From: Clostridiales bacterium
GTDB lineage: Bacteria; Bacillota; Clostridia; Lachnospirales; Lachnospiraceae
Assembly (NCBI GenBank): GCA_021199135.1
Contig: JAJQIQ010000253.1
Span: forward strand, 1-7,052
Length of the DNA: 7,052 nucleotides
Direction of reading: 5' to 3'
Numbering within the stretch: the stretch's first letter is position 1; every line of letters starts with the position of its first letter. A model generated the notes under the pieces. It was not told the origin of the DNA and searched no databases. It was given only the letters and a program-made list of their open reading frames with translations. Both the position numbers and the translations under genes were made by a program. Below are positions 1 to 4,535 of the stretch, one piece after another.

Positions 1-62
1 ATCTGCGGGTCGAGCGTCAGCGTCGGCGCCTCCGCAAGCATTTCATCCAAATTTGATTCCAT
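1..62 (-). CDS. TelA-like toxic anion resistance protein, N-terminal fragment
   Basis: Only the first 20 codons are in the window; the gene continues beyond position 1. The start ATG lies at 62-60, with a good ribosome site (AAGGAG) about 7 bases upstream. The readable N-terminus is MESNLDEMLAEAPTLTLDPQ; an acidic lead-in followed by a 'PTLTLDP' motif is, from memory, typical of clostridial TelA (KlaA/TelA toxic anion resistance) proteins. The context agrees: TelA-family genes in Bacillota commonly lie directly downstream of an XpaC-like gene, which ends 76 bases upstream here. The family is soluble and helical, is linked to tellurite and envelope-stress resistance, and has no firmly established biochemical activity. 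The name rests on 20 residues plus context, so it is likely but not proven. Confidence 0.6.
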   Translation of the reverse strand, partial: MESNLDEMLAEAPTLTLDPQ

Positions 63-93
63 TACGCTTCTCCTTTTTAATGTTTTTATTTAA

Positions 94-125
94 ATGACGC
101 GGGACAATATTTACTCCCGTGTCAT
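94..125 (-). other. intercistronic hairpin between xpaC-like and telA-like genes
   Basis: The arms ATGAC-x-CGGGA and TCCCG-x-GTCAT enclose a 10-base loop. In the minus-strand transcript two 5-bp helices are separated by one A/C mismatch; in a plus-strand transcript the same position would be a G-U pair. The element starts 14 bases after the xpaC-like stop codon. The minus-strand sequence after it is TTTAAATAAAAA, not an uninterrupted U-tract, so it is more plausibly an attenuator or a 3'-end stabiliser than a full terminator. The telA-like ribosome site follows immediately. Confidence 0.45.
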
Positions 126-138
126 AGAAACCTGTTTT

Positions 139-1419
139 TTATTTAGATGCTTTCTGCGAAGCGAAGTCCCCCGTGAGCCCTTCATTCGCGAGCATCGTCT
201 TAAGCACCTGCGCGTCGGTCGTGACGTCGTAGACCGTATCCTGATAGAGCTGGCTCAGAAGCTCCTTGAAGGCCGAATTTATCGTGTCGATGGTCTTTTC
301 AATTTCGGTTTTGGCGCCCTCCACGTCCGCGCCCGGGTCGCTTATCTGGTCAAACCGGGCGTAGGACTCGACGAGCTTCAGCGTGGTGGGGAGGTAATAG
401 TCCATGAATTTCTGCATCCGCCCCATCTGCTTGGGCTGCTCCTGCACGCGGGCGAAAATTTCCTTCAAAAGGTTTTCGAGCGTGTAGAGCCTCTTAGAAA
501 TCTCCTCGCCGGGGATGATGTCGTTCTGCTCGCGGATTTTCCTGATGTAGTCATTTCCGTCGCTTATCATCTTATCGAGCTTCGCCTGGTCCTCTGGGCT
601 CAAATTTGGCTTATTTGAATCTGCCTCGGCCTGACGGCGGCTCTGCTCGGCCTCGCGCTCGCCGCGCTGCCTCTCGGACTCCTGATACTGGCTGTAGACC
701 GCGTCGCTTAGCATGAGGCAGGTCTGCTGGTAGTCGAGGTGGCCCTGCGGGAATATCCCCGCCGAGATCATTTTCTGGATGTCGCCCACGACCCAGCTGT
801 TCCGCTTGCCGGTCGCATTGCAGATGTCTGTTATGTTGCAGAAATTCTGCGTGCCGCAGAATCCCGCGTAGCGCTGCGCACGGCCGAGCCTCCTGCGCGT
901 CCCGAATCCCCAGGCCGCCGCCGCGATGCAGACGACCGTGAGCACGAGGAGGAACGACGTGGTGAGGATCGGGATGTACTGCCAGAGAAACATGTGCACC
1001 GCGTCGATCACGACCGTTATCAGCAGAAAGAACACAGCTCCCACGCAGCCCAGGCAGAGCGCGACCATCGACGGGAGGTTGCCGACCTTCCGCACGAGGA
1101 CCTCCTCGGGCTGGCCGTAGCCCTGATAGCCGGCGTATGACGCATTTTCCCCGTAAGAATCATAGCCGTTGCTGTAATTATTTGCGTAATTGTCGGAATA
1201 TTCTGCCTGATTGTAATTGTTTTCGTACCCGGACTGATTGCCGTAGCCTGGATTGCGGTTCATCGGGATGCCGGTCGCCTGCTCGATCGTGTCCGCGACC
1301 TTTTTCTCCGCGCTCGAGACCACGTCGCCGAAATAGCTGAAGTCCCCGGTGGCGAGCGTGTCGCCGATCGCGTCCCTCACCTGCTGTGCAATTTCGCCCC
1401 AAGATTGATTTTCGCTCAT
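139..1419 (-). CDS. XpaC-like (5-bromo-4-chloroindolyl phosphate hydrolysis family) membrane protein
   Basis: This 426-residue protein has four recognisable parts. Residues 1-50 are an amphipathic stretch (GDFSYFGDVVSS) of a type seen at the N-terminus of clostridial XpaC-like proteins. Residues 57-103 are a Tyr/Asn/Gly/Gln-rich disordered segment. Two membrane helices lie at about 117-145 and 149-172, closed by a basic stop (TRRRLGRAQR). A cytoplasmic part follows: cysteines 188, 194 and 200 with a winged-helix-like stretch at about 195-240, a charged linker at 247-270, and a helical domain at 275-410 matching the XpaC / Halogen_Hydrol family pattern (IPGEEISKRL, MDYYLPTTLKLVESY). The family name comes from an old indicator-substrate phenotype; its true activity is unknown. 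The start at 1419 has only a weak ribosome site (AAAGGGC). The gene lies between a 49-codon gene and a TelA-like gene in one probable operon. I am confident of the family, not of a function. Confidence 0.82.
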   Translation of the reverse strand: MSENQSWGEIAQQVRDAIGDTLATGDFSYFGDVVSSAEKKVADTIEQATGIPMNRNPGYGNQSGYENNYNQAEYSDNYANNYSNGYDSYGENASYAGYQGYGQPEEVLVRKVGNLPSMVALCLGCVGAVFFLLITVVIDAVHMFLWQYIPILTTSFLLVLTVVCIAAAAWGFGTRRRLGRAQRYAGFCGTQNFCNITDICNATGKRNSWVVGDIQKMISAGIFPQGHLDYQQTCLMLSDAVYSQYQESERQRGEREAEQSRRQAEADSNKPNLSPEDQAKLDKMISDGNDYIRKIREQNDIIPGEEISKRLYTLENLLKEIFARVQEQPKQMGRMQKFMDYYLPTTLKLVESYARFDQISDPGADVEGAKTEIEKTIDTINSAFKELLSQLYQDTVYDVTTDAQVLKTMLANEGLTGDFASQKASK

Positions 1420-1442
1420 ACTTTATGCCCTTTAACAAATAG

Positions 1443-1477
1443 GGCGGGACCCCGTCGCGCGAAACGGATCTCCCGCC
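1443..1477 (-). other. GC-rich stem-loop in the gap before the xpaC-like gene
   Basis: A perfect 7-bp outer stem (GGCGGGA / TCCCGCC) is followed inward by a small internal loop and a second helix (CCGT/ACGG) closing on a TTCGCGCG loop. It lies 24 bases upstream of the xpaC-like start codon and 38 bases after the stop of the 49-codon gene. The minus strand continues CTATTTGTTAAAGGG, so the U-rich stretch is broken. It may cause partial termination or RNA processing that leaves more of the small upstream cistron than of xpaC-like/telA-like, but that is inference. Confidence 0.55.
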
Positions 1478-1514
1478 ATCTTCTTGCAAACTATATCGAG
1501 GAACTGTAGGCCTC

Positions 1515-1664
1515 TTACGCGCCCTCTTCCTCCTCCTCTTCTTCCTCCTCATCGACAATCGCCGCCGTCGCACCGGAGACCGCCGCGATCACCGCGATGA
1601 TTGCCCCAAGGATCGCAACCCCGATAATAACCGCTATCATTATGAGAAATCCCATATCAGTCAT
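1515..1664 (-). CDS. small single-span membrane protein with a poly-glutamate tail (49 aa)
   Basis: This is an unrecognised 49-residue protein. The start ATG at 1664-1662 is preceded by GAGAGG about 9 bases upstream, and the frame ends in TAA at 1517-1515. After MTDMG comes one long hydrophobic segment (residues about 6-36) rich in Gly and Ala, with small-xxx-small spacing such as GAIIA at 20-24, suited to helix-helix packing. It ends in IVD, nine consecutive Glu and Gly-Ala. There are no cysteines or basic residues. It is the first gene after promoter 1726-1754 and lies 95 bases upstream of the xpaC-like gene, so it should be the most highly transcribed cistron of that operon. A role as a membrane partner of the XpaC-like protein, whose second helix is followed by a strongly basic loop, is possible but unproven. 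Good ribosome site, good promoter and protein-like composition all argue that it is real. Confidence 0.7.
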   Translation of the reverse strand: MTDMGFLIMIAVIIGVAILGAIIAVIAAVSGATAAIVDEEEEEEEEEGA

Positions 1665-1694
1665 GCTTCATTACCTCTCAAATACTAATCTTCC

Positions 1695-1706
1695 GCGCAA
1701 TTGCGC
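1695..1706. promoter_or_regulatory. 12-bp perfect palindrome just downstream of the small-protein/xpaC-like promoter
   Basis: GCGCAATTGCGC is a perfect palindrome about 13-24 bases downstream of the expected transcription start (near 1719). It could be a repressor operator positioned as a roadblock, or form a 4-bp hairpin with an AATT loop in the leader. I do not recognise it as the site of a named regulator. Confidence 0.35.
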
Positions 1707-1725
1707 CCGCTTCAAACTAGATTCA

Positions 1726-1754
1726 ATTATAGCACATCGAAATTCGTTCCGCAA
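1726..1754 (-). promoter_or_regulatory. sigma-A promoter of the small protein / xpaC-like / telA-like operon
   Basis: On the minus strand the -10 box is TATAAT at 1731-1726, preceded by TGC (a TG-extended -10). The -35 is TTGCGG at 1754-1749 and the spacer is exactly 17 bases. The -35 matches consensus only in its TTG, but the perfect extended -10 compensates. It is the first promoter-like sequence after mtnN and lies about 62 bases upstream of the 49-codon gene's start. Confidence 0.72.
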
Positions 1755-1766
1755 GGTGTGATATAA

Positions 1767-1786
1767 AATTAAATCTTGAATTAATT
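1767..1786 (-). other. AT-rich inverted repeat after mtnN, possible weak terminator
   Basis: The arms AATTAA and TTAATT are separated by 8 bases, 13 bases beyond the mtnN stop codon, with TTTTAT following on the minus strand. No GC-rich hairpin is present here, so termination of the gtrA-like/arcC/luxS/mtnN operon may be inefficient and some read-through into the next operon is possible. Confidence 0.25.
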
Positions 1787-1799
1787 ATCTCATCTCGTT

Positions 1800-2498
1800 T
1801 CAAAACATCAGCGTGTCCGACCGCCTGATGAACTCCACGACGATGTCGATCGCCTGCAGGGCAGCCTTCTCCGCGAAGGTCTCGTAGTCCATCGCGCCAC
1901 CCTCGCTGTCGGATATCGCGCGGAGCACCGCAAACGGCACATGGTTCACATAGCAGACATGCCCGATGCTGCCGCCCTCCATCTCGGCGGCGATCCCGCC
2001 GAAACGCTCGTAGAGCTTCTCCCTCTGTTTCCTGTCGTTCACGAACAGGTCGCCCGTGACGATCGTCCCGACCTTGTGGCGGATGCCCTTGTCGCTAAGG
2101 CACGAGCAGAGCAGTTTCTGCATCTGCCCATCGCTCGGGATGAACACCATGTCAAGCCCTGAGATGAGCCCTATCGGGTCGCCGAGCGCGGACGTGTTCA
2201 TGTCGTGCTGCACGACCTTGTCCGCCACCGCGACGTCCATCACGCCAAGCTCCGGGCACAGCGTCCCCGCCACGCCGATGTTTACGATGCAGTCCACCTT
2301 GTAGGTCAGTATCATCGCCTCCGCGCATATCGCCGCGAAGACCTTGCCGATCCCGCAGACCGCCGCGACGACGTCCCTGCCCTCGACCGTGCCGCTGACG
2401 TAGGTCACGCCGCTGACGACCTCGGTACTCGCGTCCTCCATCTGCTCCTTTAACGCGTCAACCTCCATCTGCATTGCCCCAATTATGCCTATCTTCAT
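1800..2498 (-). CDS. mtnN: 5'-methylthioadenosine/S-adenosylhomocysteine nucleosidase
   Basis: This 232-residue cytoplasmic enzyme hydrolyses the glycosidic bond of S-adenosylhomocysteine and methylthioadenosine, releasing adenine and S-ribosylhomocysteine or methylthioribose. The length equals that of the E. coli enzyme, and the known catalytic residues fall at the same numbers: Glu12 (IGAMQMEVDAL), Glu174 in AAEMEGGS, and Asp197 in RAISDSEGG. Other family signatures are NIGVAGTL (73-80) and the VQHDMN segment (96-101), the equivalent of the conserved 'HD' strand. Start 2498 has a near-perfect ribosome site, AAGGAGGT. It is the last gene of the operon, 30 bases after luxS, whose product acts on its product S-ribosylhomocysteine. 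Nothing suggests loss of function. Confidence 0.97.
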   Translation of the reverse strand: MKIGIIGAMQMEVDALKEQMEDASTEVVSGVTYVSGTVEGRDVVAAVCGIGKVFAAICAEAMILTYKVDCIVNIGVAGTLCPELGVMDVAVADKVVQHDMNTSALGDPIGLISGLDMVFIPSDGQMQKLLCSCLSDKGIRHKVGTIVTGDLFVNDRKQREKLYERFGGIAAEMEGGSIGHVCYVNHVPFAVLRAISDSEGGAMDYETFAEKAALQAIDIVVEFIRRSDTLMF

Positions 2499-2528
2499 CG
2501 CCTGTACCTCCTTCTTAAAACGTCCCCT

Positions 2529-2990
2529 TTATGCGGGGTAAGTGAACTCTAAATTAGTCTGTGCCTCGAGCACCTCAAGGTATCTCTTCGCCTCAACTTT
2601 CGCCGCGTCGAGCGAGAGGTTCTCGTAGTGGCCGCACTCCGCCGCCGACTTGCCGAAGACCTCGCCCTCGTGCTTAATCGTCTGGCGCAGGACCTCCTTC
2701 GTCATCTCAAATACGTCTTTCGGGCTTACCGAGTCGCGGACGAGGAGGTAGAACCCCGTCTGGCAGCCCATCGGCCCGAAGTAGACGACCTCGCCGCTGA
2801 TGCTTGAATTGCGGATCAGCGTCGCAAACATATGCTCAAGCGAGTGCATCGTCGGGTTGTCCATGTAGTCGCCCATGTTCGGCTTCCTCGTGCGCAGGTC
2901 GTACGTCGTCACGTCGCCGTCCTGGCGCGAGATGTAGAATCCCGGGACGAGGATGTTGTGGTTTATCTCAAAGCTTTTTATTCTTTGCAT
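2529..2990 (-). CDS. luxS: S-ribosylhomocysteine lyase (AI-2 synthase)
   Basis: This 153-residue metalloenzyme cleaves S-ribosylhomocysteine to homocysteine and 4,5-dihydroxy-2,3-pentanedione, the precursor of autoinducer-2. The metal site is intact: His49 and His53 in HSLEH, and Cys119 in ECGHY. The catalytic residues Glu52 and Cys76 (FGPMGCQTGFYL) are also present. Length and the N-terminal HNILVPGFYISR stretch fit the family closely. The start at 2990 is set by AGGAG 10-11 bases upstream, which lies in the loop of a perfect hairpin (2992-3013). The neighbours are arcC 33 bases upstream and mtnN 30 bases downstream, so both steps of SAH detoxification are co-transcribed. Whether AI-2 serves as a signal here or is just a by-product of methyl-cycle recycling cannot be told from sequence. 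Confidence 0.98.
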   Translation of the reverse strand: MQRIKSFEINHNILVPGFYISRQDGDVTTYDLRTRKPNMGDYMDNPTMHSLEHMFATLIRNSSISGEVVYFGPMGCQTGFYLLVRDSVSPKDVFEMTKEVLRQTIKHEGEVFGKSAAECGHYENLSLDAAKVEAKRYLEVLEAQTNLEFTYPA

Positions 2991-2991
2991 A

Positions 2992-3013
2992 AAATTAAAT
3001 CTCCTTTTAATTT
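2992..3013 (-). promoter_or_regulatory. hairpin presenting the luxS ribosome binding site in its loop
   Basis: The minus-strand transcript reads AAATTAAA - AGGAGA - TTTAATTT: two perfect complementary 8-base arms of A and T only, with the luxS Shine-Dalgarno core as the whole 6-base loop. The start codon follows 2 bases after the second arm. A stem of only A-U pairs is marginally stable, so it could act as a temperature-sensitive or protein-sensitive gate, or simply keep the ribosome site exposed. Confidence 0.5.
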
Positions 3014-3023
3014 CTATTGTGAA

Positions 3024-3956
3024 TTATTTCTTTATCAGCGTTCCCATGCCGCCCTCGATATCGCCGTCGGCGTGGTTCAGCTTCGTGACGAGCGCACAGC
3101 GGATCGCGGACTCGCCGATGAAATCTATCGCCGCCTCGATCTTCGGGGCCATCGTCCCGGCTCCGAACTCGCCCTCCGCAAGGTACTTCTTCGCCTCGGC
3201 GACCGTGAGCGTGTCGAGCTTCTCCTCATCCTCGGTGCCGTAGTGCAGACAGACCTTGTCGACGCCGGTCAGGATCACGAGCATGTCCGCATCGAGGAAC
3301 TCGGCGAGCTTGCCCGCCGCGAGGTCCTTCTCGATGACAGCGCTCGCGCCCTGGAGCCTGTTGCCCTGCGCGAGCACCGGGATTCCCCCGCCCCCGCAGG
3401 CTATCACGACCTGATCGGCATCGAGAAGCGCGCGGACCGCGTCGATCTCGACTATGTCCATAGGCTTCGGTGAGGCGACGATGCGCCTGTAGCCACCCTC
3501 GACCTCGGTGACGTGGTTCCCCTTCTTCTCTTCCTCCTCAGCCTCCTCCTTGTTCATCAGCATTCCGATGACCTTCGTCGGGTGGTAGAAAGCCTCGTCG
3601 TATGGATCGACGACGACCTGCGTGAGGATCGTCGAGACGGTCTTGTATATGCCGCGCCCCATGAGCTCGGTGCGGATCGCGCTCTGCAGGTCGTAGCCGA
3701 TGTAGCCCTGGCTCATCGCGGAGCTGACCGCCGTGGGCGTGTGCGTGTACTCGGGGTGCAGGCGGGTAAACTCGTTAAGGGCCGTGTGGATCATCCCGAC
3801 CTGCGGCCCGTTGCTGTGCGTGATGACGACCTGATAGTCGCTCCTGATGAAATCCGCGACGGCCTTCGCCGTGCGCGCCGCCGCCTCCCTCTGCTGGGGA
3901 AGCGTCCGCCCGAGCGCCTCATGCCCGAGCGCGATCACAATGCGCTTCTTCTTCAT
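3024..3956 (-). CDS. arcC: carbamate kinase
   Basis: This 310-residue enzyme of the amino-acid kinase fold transfers phosphate from carbamoyl phosphate to ADP, giving ATP and carbamate. Family signatures in order are THSNGPQVGM (46-55), SQGYIGYDLQ (82-91), VASPKPMDIVE (160-170), ACGGGGIPV (186-194), VIEKDLA (207-213), LTGVDKV (229-235) and FGAGTMAPKIEA (264-275). The length is normal for the family. The first nucleotide loop reads ALGHEALG (9-16), where classical enzymes have ALGGNA: a second Gly is His and the conserved Asn is Glu at position 13. The start at 3956 has AGGGAGG only 4 bases upstream, overlapping the TAG stop of the gtrA-like gene, so translation of the two is probably coupled. 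No arcA or arcB gene is nearby, so the source of carbamoyl phosphate is unknown. Family assignment is very secure; normal catalytic activity slightly less so. Confidence 0.94.
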   Translation of the reverse strand: MKKKRIVIALGHEALGRTLPQQREAAARTAKAVADFIRSDYQVVITHSNGPQVGMIHTALNEFTRLHPEYTHTPTAVSSAMSQGYIGYDLQSAIRTELMGRGIYKTVSTILTQVVVDPYDEAFYHPTKVIGMLMNKEEAEEEEKKGNHVTEVEGGYRRIVASPKPMDIVEIDAVRALLDADQVVIACGGGGIPVLAQGNRLQGASAVIEKDLAAGKLAEFLDADMLVILTGVDKVCLHYGTEDEEKLDTLTVAEAKKYLAEGEFGAGTMAPKIEAAIDFIGESAIRCALVTKLNHADGDIEGGMGTLIKK

Positions 3957-3965
3957 AAACCCTCC

Positions 3966-4370
3966 CTACGCCTCCAGGAAAGCCTTCCTGGAAAAGAAAT
4001 TGTATATCGAGACTATTATCGCCGAGAAAACTTTCGCCAATGCATAGAATATGCCCAAGAATTCGACCTCGAGCCACATGATCACCTGGTTGAAGACCAG
4101 CCCTATCGCGGCGAGGATGACGAAGATTATGAACTCCCTGCGCCTCCTCCGGCCCTCCTTTGGCTCATACACGTAACGCATGCTCAGGATATAGTTCAGC
4201 ACCGACGACACCGCGAACGCGAGCGCCGTTGCCCTGAAATACCCCATTGGCGTCTTCTCCGTGAAAAGCACCATGAGCCCCCAGTCCAGCGCGAAGCAGA
4301 TGCCTCCGACCACTCCGAACTTCGCGAACTGGATGCCCAGTGAAATCCAATCCTCTTTATCCATCTTCAT
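3966..4370 (-). CDS. GtrA-family membrane protein
   Basis: This 134-residue protein has four predicted membrane helices (about 14-36, 44-64, 79-100 and 107-126) and the GtrA family pattern: FGVVGGICFALDWGLM in helix 1, LNYILSMRYVYEP after helix 2, a basic loop with five arginines (GRRRRREF), and a final SIYNFFSRKAFLE. GtrA-like proteins are thought to move undecaprenyl- or polyprenyl-linked sugars across the membrane for cell-surface glycosylation. I chose ATG 4370 because AAGGAG lies 9 bases upstream (4385-4380) and it gives the usual short N-terminus before helix 1. An ATG at 4397 (143 aa) that overlaps the stop of a 24-codon upstream frame, or a GTG at 4463 (165 aa), are alternatives. It heads the operon and its stop codon is part of the arcC ribosome site. 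No glycosyltransferase gene, its usual partner, is nearby. Confidence 0.88.
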   Translation of the reverse strand: MKMDKEDWISLGIQFAKFGVVGGICFALDWGLMVLFTEKTPMGYFRATALAFAVSSVLNYILSMRYVYEPKEGRRRRREFIIFVILAAIGLVFNQVIMWLEVEFLGIFYALAKVFSAIIVSIYNFFSRKAFLEA

Positions 4371-4396
4371 AAATTCATGCTCCTTGTCAGCCTCCA

Positions 4397-4471
4397 TCAA
4401 GCAAACCCCCGACACGATTTTGCGCCCACTCCCCAGAGAGCGCAAAATGCCTTCCCGGAACACTTACTCAT
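4397..4471 (-). CDS. possible 24-codon leader peptide upstream of the gtrA-like gene
   Basis: A short frame starting MSKCSGKAFCALWG and ending CRGFA holds three cysteines (4, 10, 20). Its TGA overlaps an ATG in frame with the gtrA-like gene (TGATG at 4399-4395). It spans the hairpin at 4417-4448, so a translating ribosome would open that hairpin. Against it, the only ribosome-site-like sequence (AGGG) is just 2 bases from the ATG. It may be a regulatory leader or chance. Confidence 0.25.
   Translation of the reverse strand: MSKCSGKAFCALWGVGAKSCRGFA
4417..4448 (-). promoter_or_regulatory. leader stem-loop upstream of the gtrA-like/arcC/luxS/mtnN operon
   Basis: A perfect 9-bp stem (ATTTTGCGC / GCGCAAAAT) encloses 14 bases that can form a second small stem (CTC-TGGG-GAG). 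It lies in the roughly 120-nt leader between promoter 4501-4529 and the gtrA-like start. No U-tract follows (CGTGTCGGGGG), so it is not a terminator in this form. I compared the leader by eye with riboswitch classes I know, including SAH, SAM, T-box and guanidine, and found no convincing match. Confidence 0.55.
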
Positions 4472-4500
4472 TTCCCTGTCTTCTATACAAACTGTTTGCT

Positions 4501-4529
4501 ATTATAACACACCCCCCTTGTTTTGTAAA
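4501..4529 (-). promoter_or_regulatory. strong sigma-A promoter of the gtrA-like/arcC/luxS/mtnN operon
   Basis: The minus strand has -35 TTTACA (4529-4524), a 17-base spacer and -10 TATAAT (4506-4501), with TG two bases before the -10 (TGTTATAAT). Transcription should begin near 4494, inside the small palindrome CAAACTGTTTG (4488-4498). The -35 and its upstream bases closely match the promoter at 6811-6839. Confidence 0.82.
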
Positions 4530-4535
4530 CCAAGC

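Noticed and set aside
94..618. Plus-strand open frame opposite the 3' part of the xpaC-like gene
   Set aside because: Antisense shadow of a gene with recognised family features; its start lies inside a hairpin and no promoter is seen.
1178..1573. 131-codon minus-strand frame beginning with an Arg/Lys-rich stretch
   Set aside because: It is the shifted reading of the Glu tract (GAG/GAA read as AGG/AAG) and of the xpaC-like N-terminus. It overlaps both better-supported genes and has no protein-like domain.
2524..2538. Small CCCC/GGGG hairpin across the luxS stop codon as a terminator
   Set aside because: Only four base pairs, partly within the stop codon region, with only a short broken T stretch (GTTTTAAG), and mtnN follows 30 bases later with a strong ribosome site.
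2832..3473. Plus-strand open frame opposite luxS and arcC
   Set aside because: Antisense to two certain enzymes; composition is typical of a reverse-frame shadow.
3513..4343. Long plus-strand open frame opposite arcC and the gtrA-like gene
   Set aside because: It lies antisense to two genes with clear family motifs. Its product is rich in Arg, His, Asp and Leu, as expected from the reverse of GC-biased codons, and no ribosome site is evident.
4371..4463. Upstream GTG start at 4463 for the gtrA-like gene (165 residues)
   Set aside because: The added 31 residues run through the leader hairpin, have no ribosome site, and make the tail before helix 1 longer than usual for GtrA proteins. ATG 4370 has AAGGAG at 9 bases.
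4371..4494. Riboswitch (SAM, SAH, T-box or similar) in the leader of the luxS-containing operon
   Set aside because: The genes made it attractive, but I found none of the conserved cores I know; only a simple 9-bp stem-loop is visible. A covariance-model search would decide.
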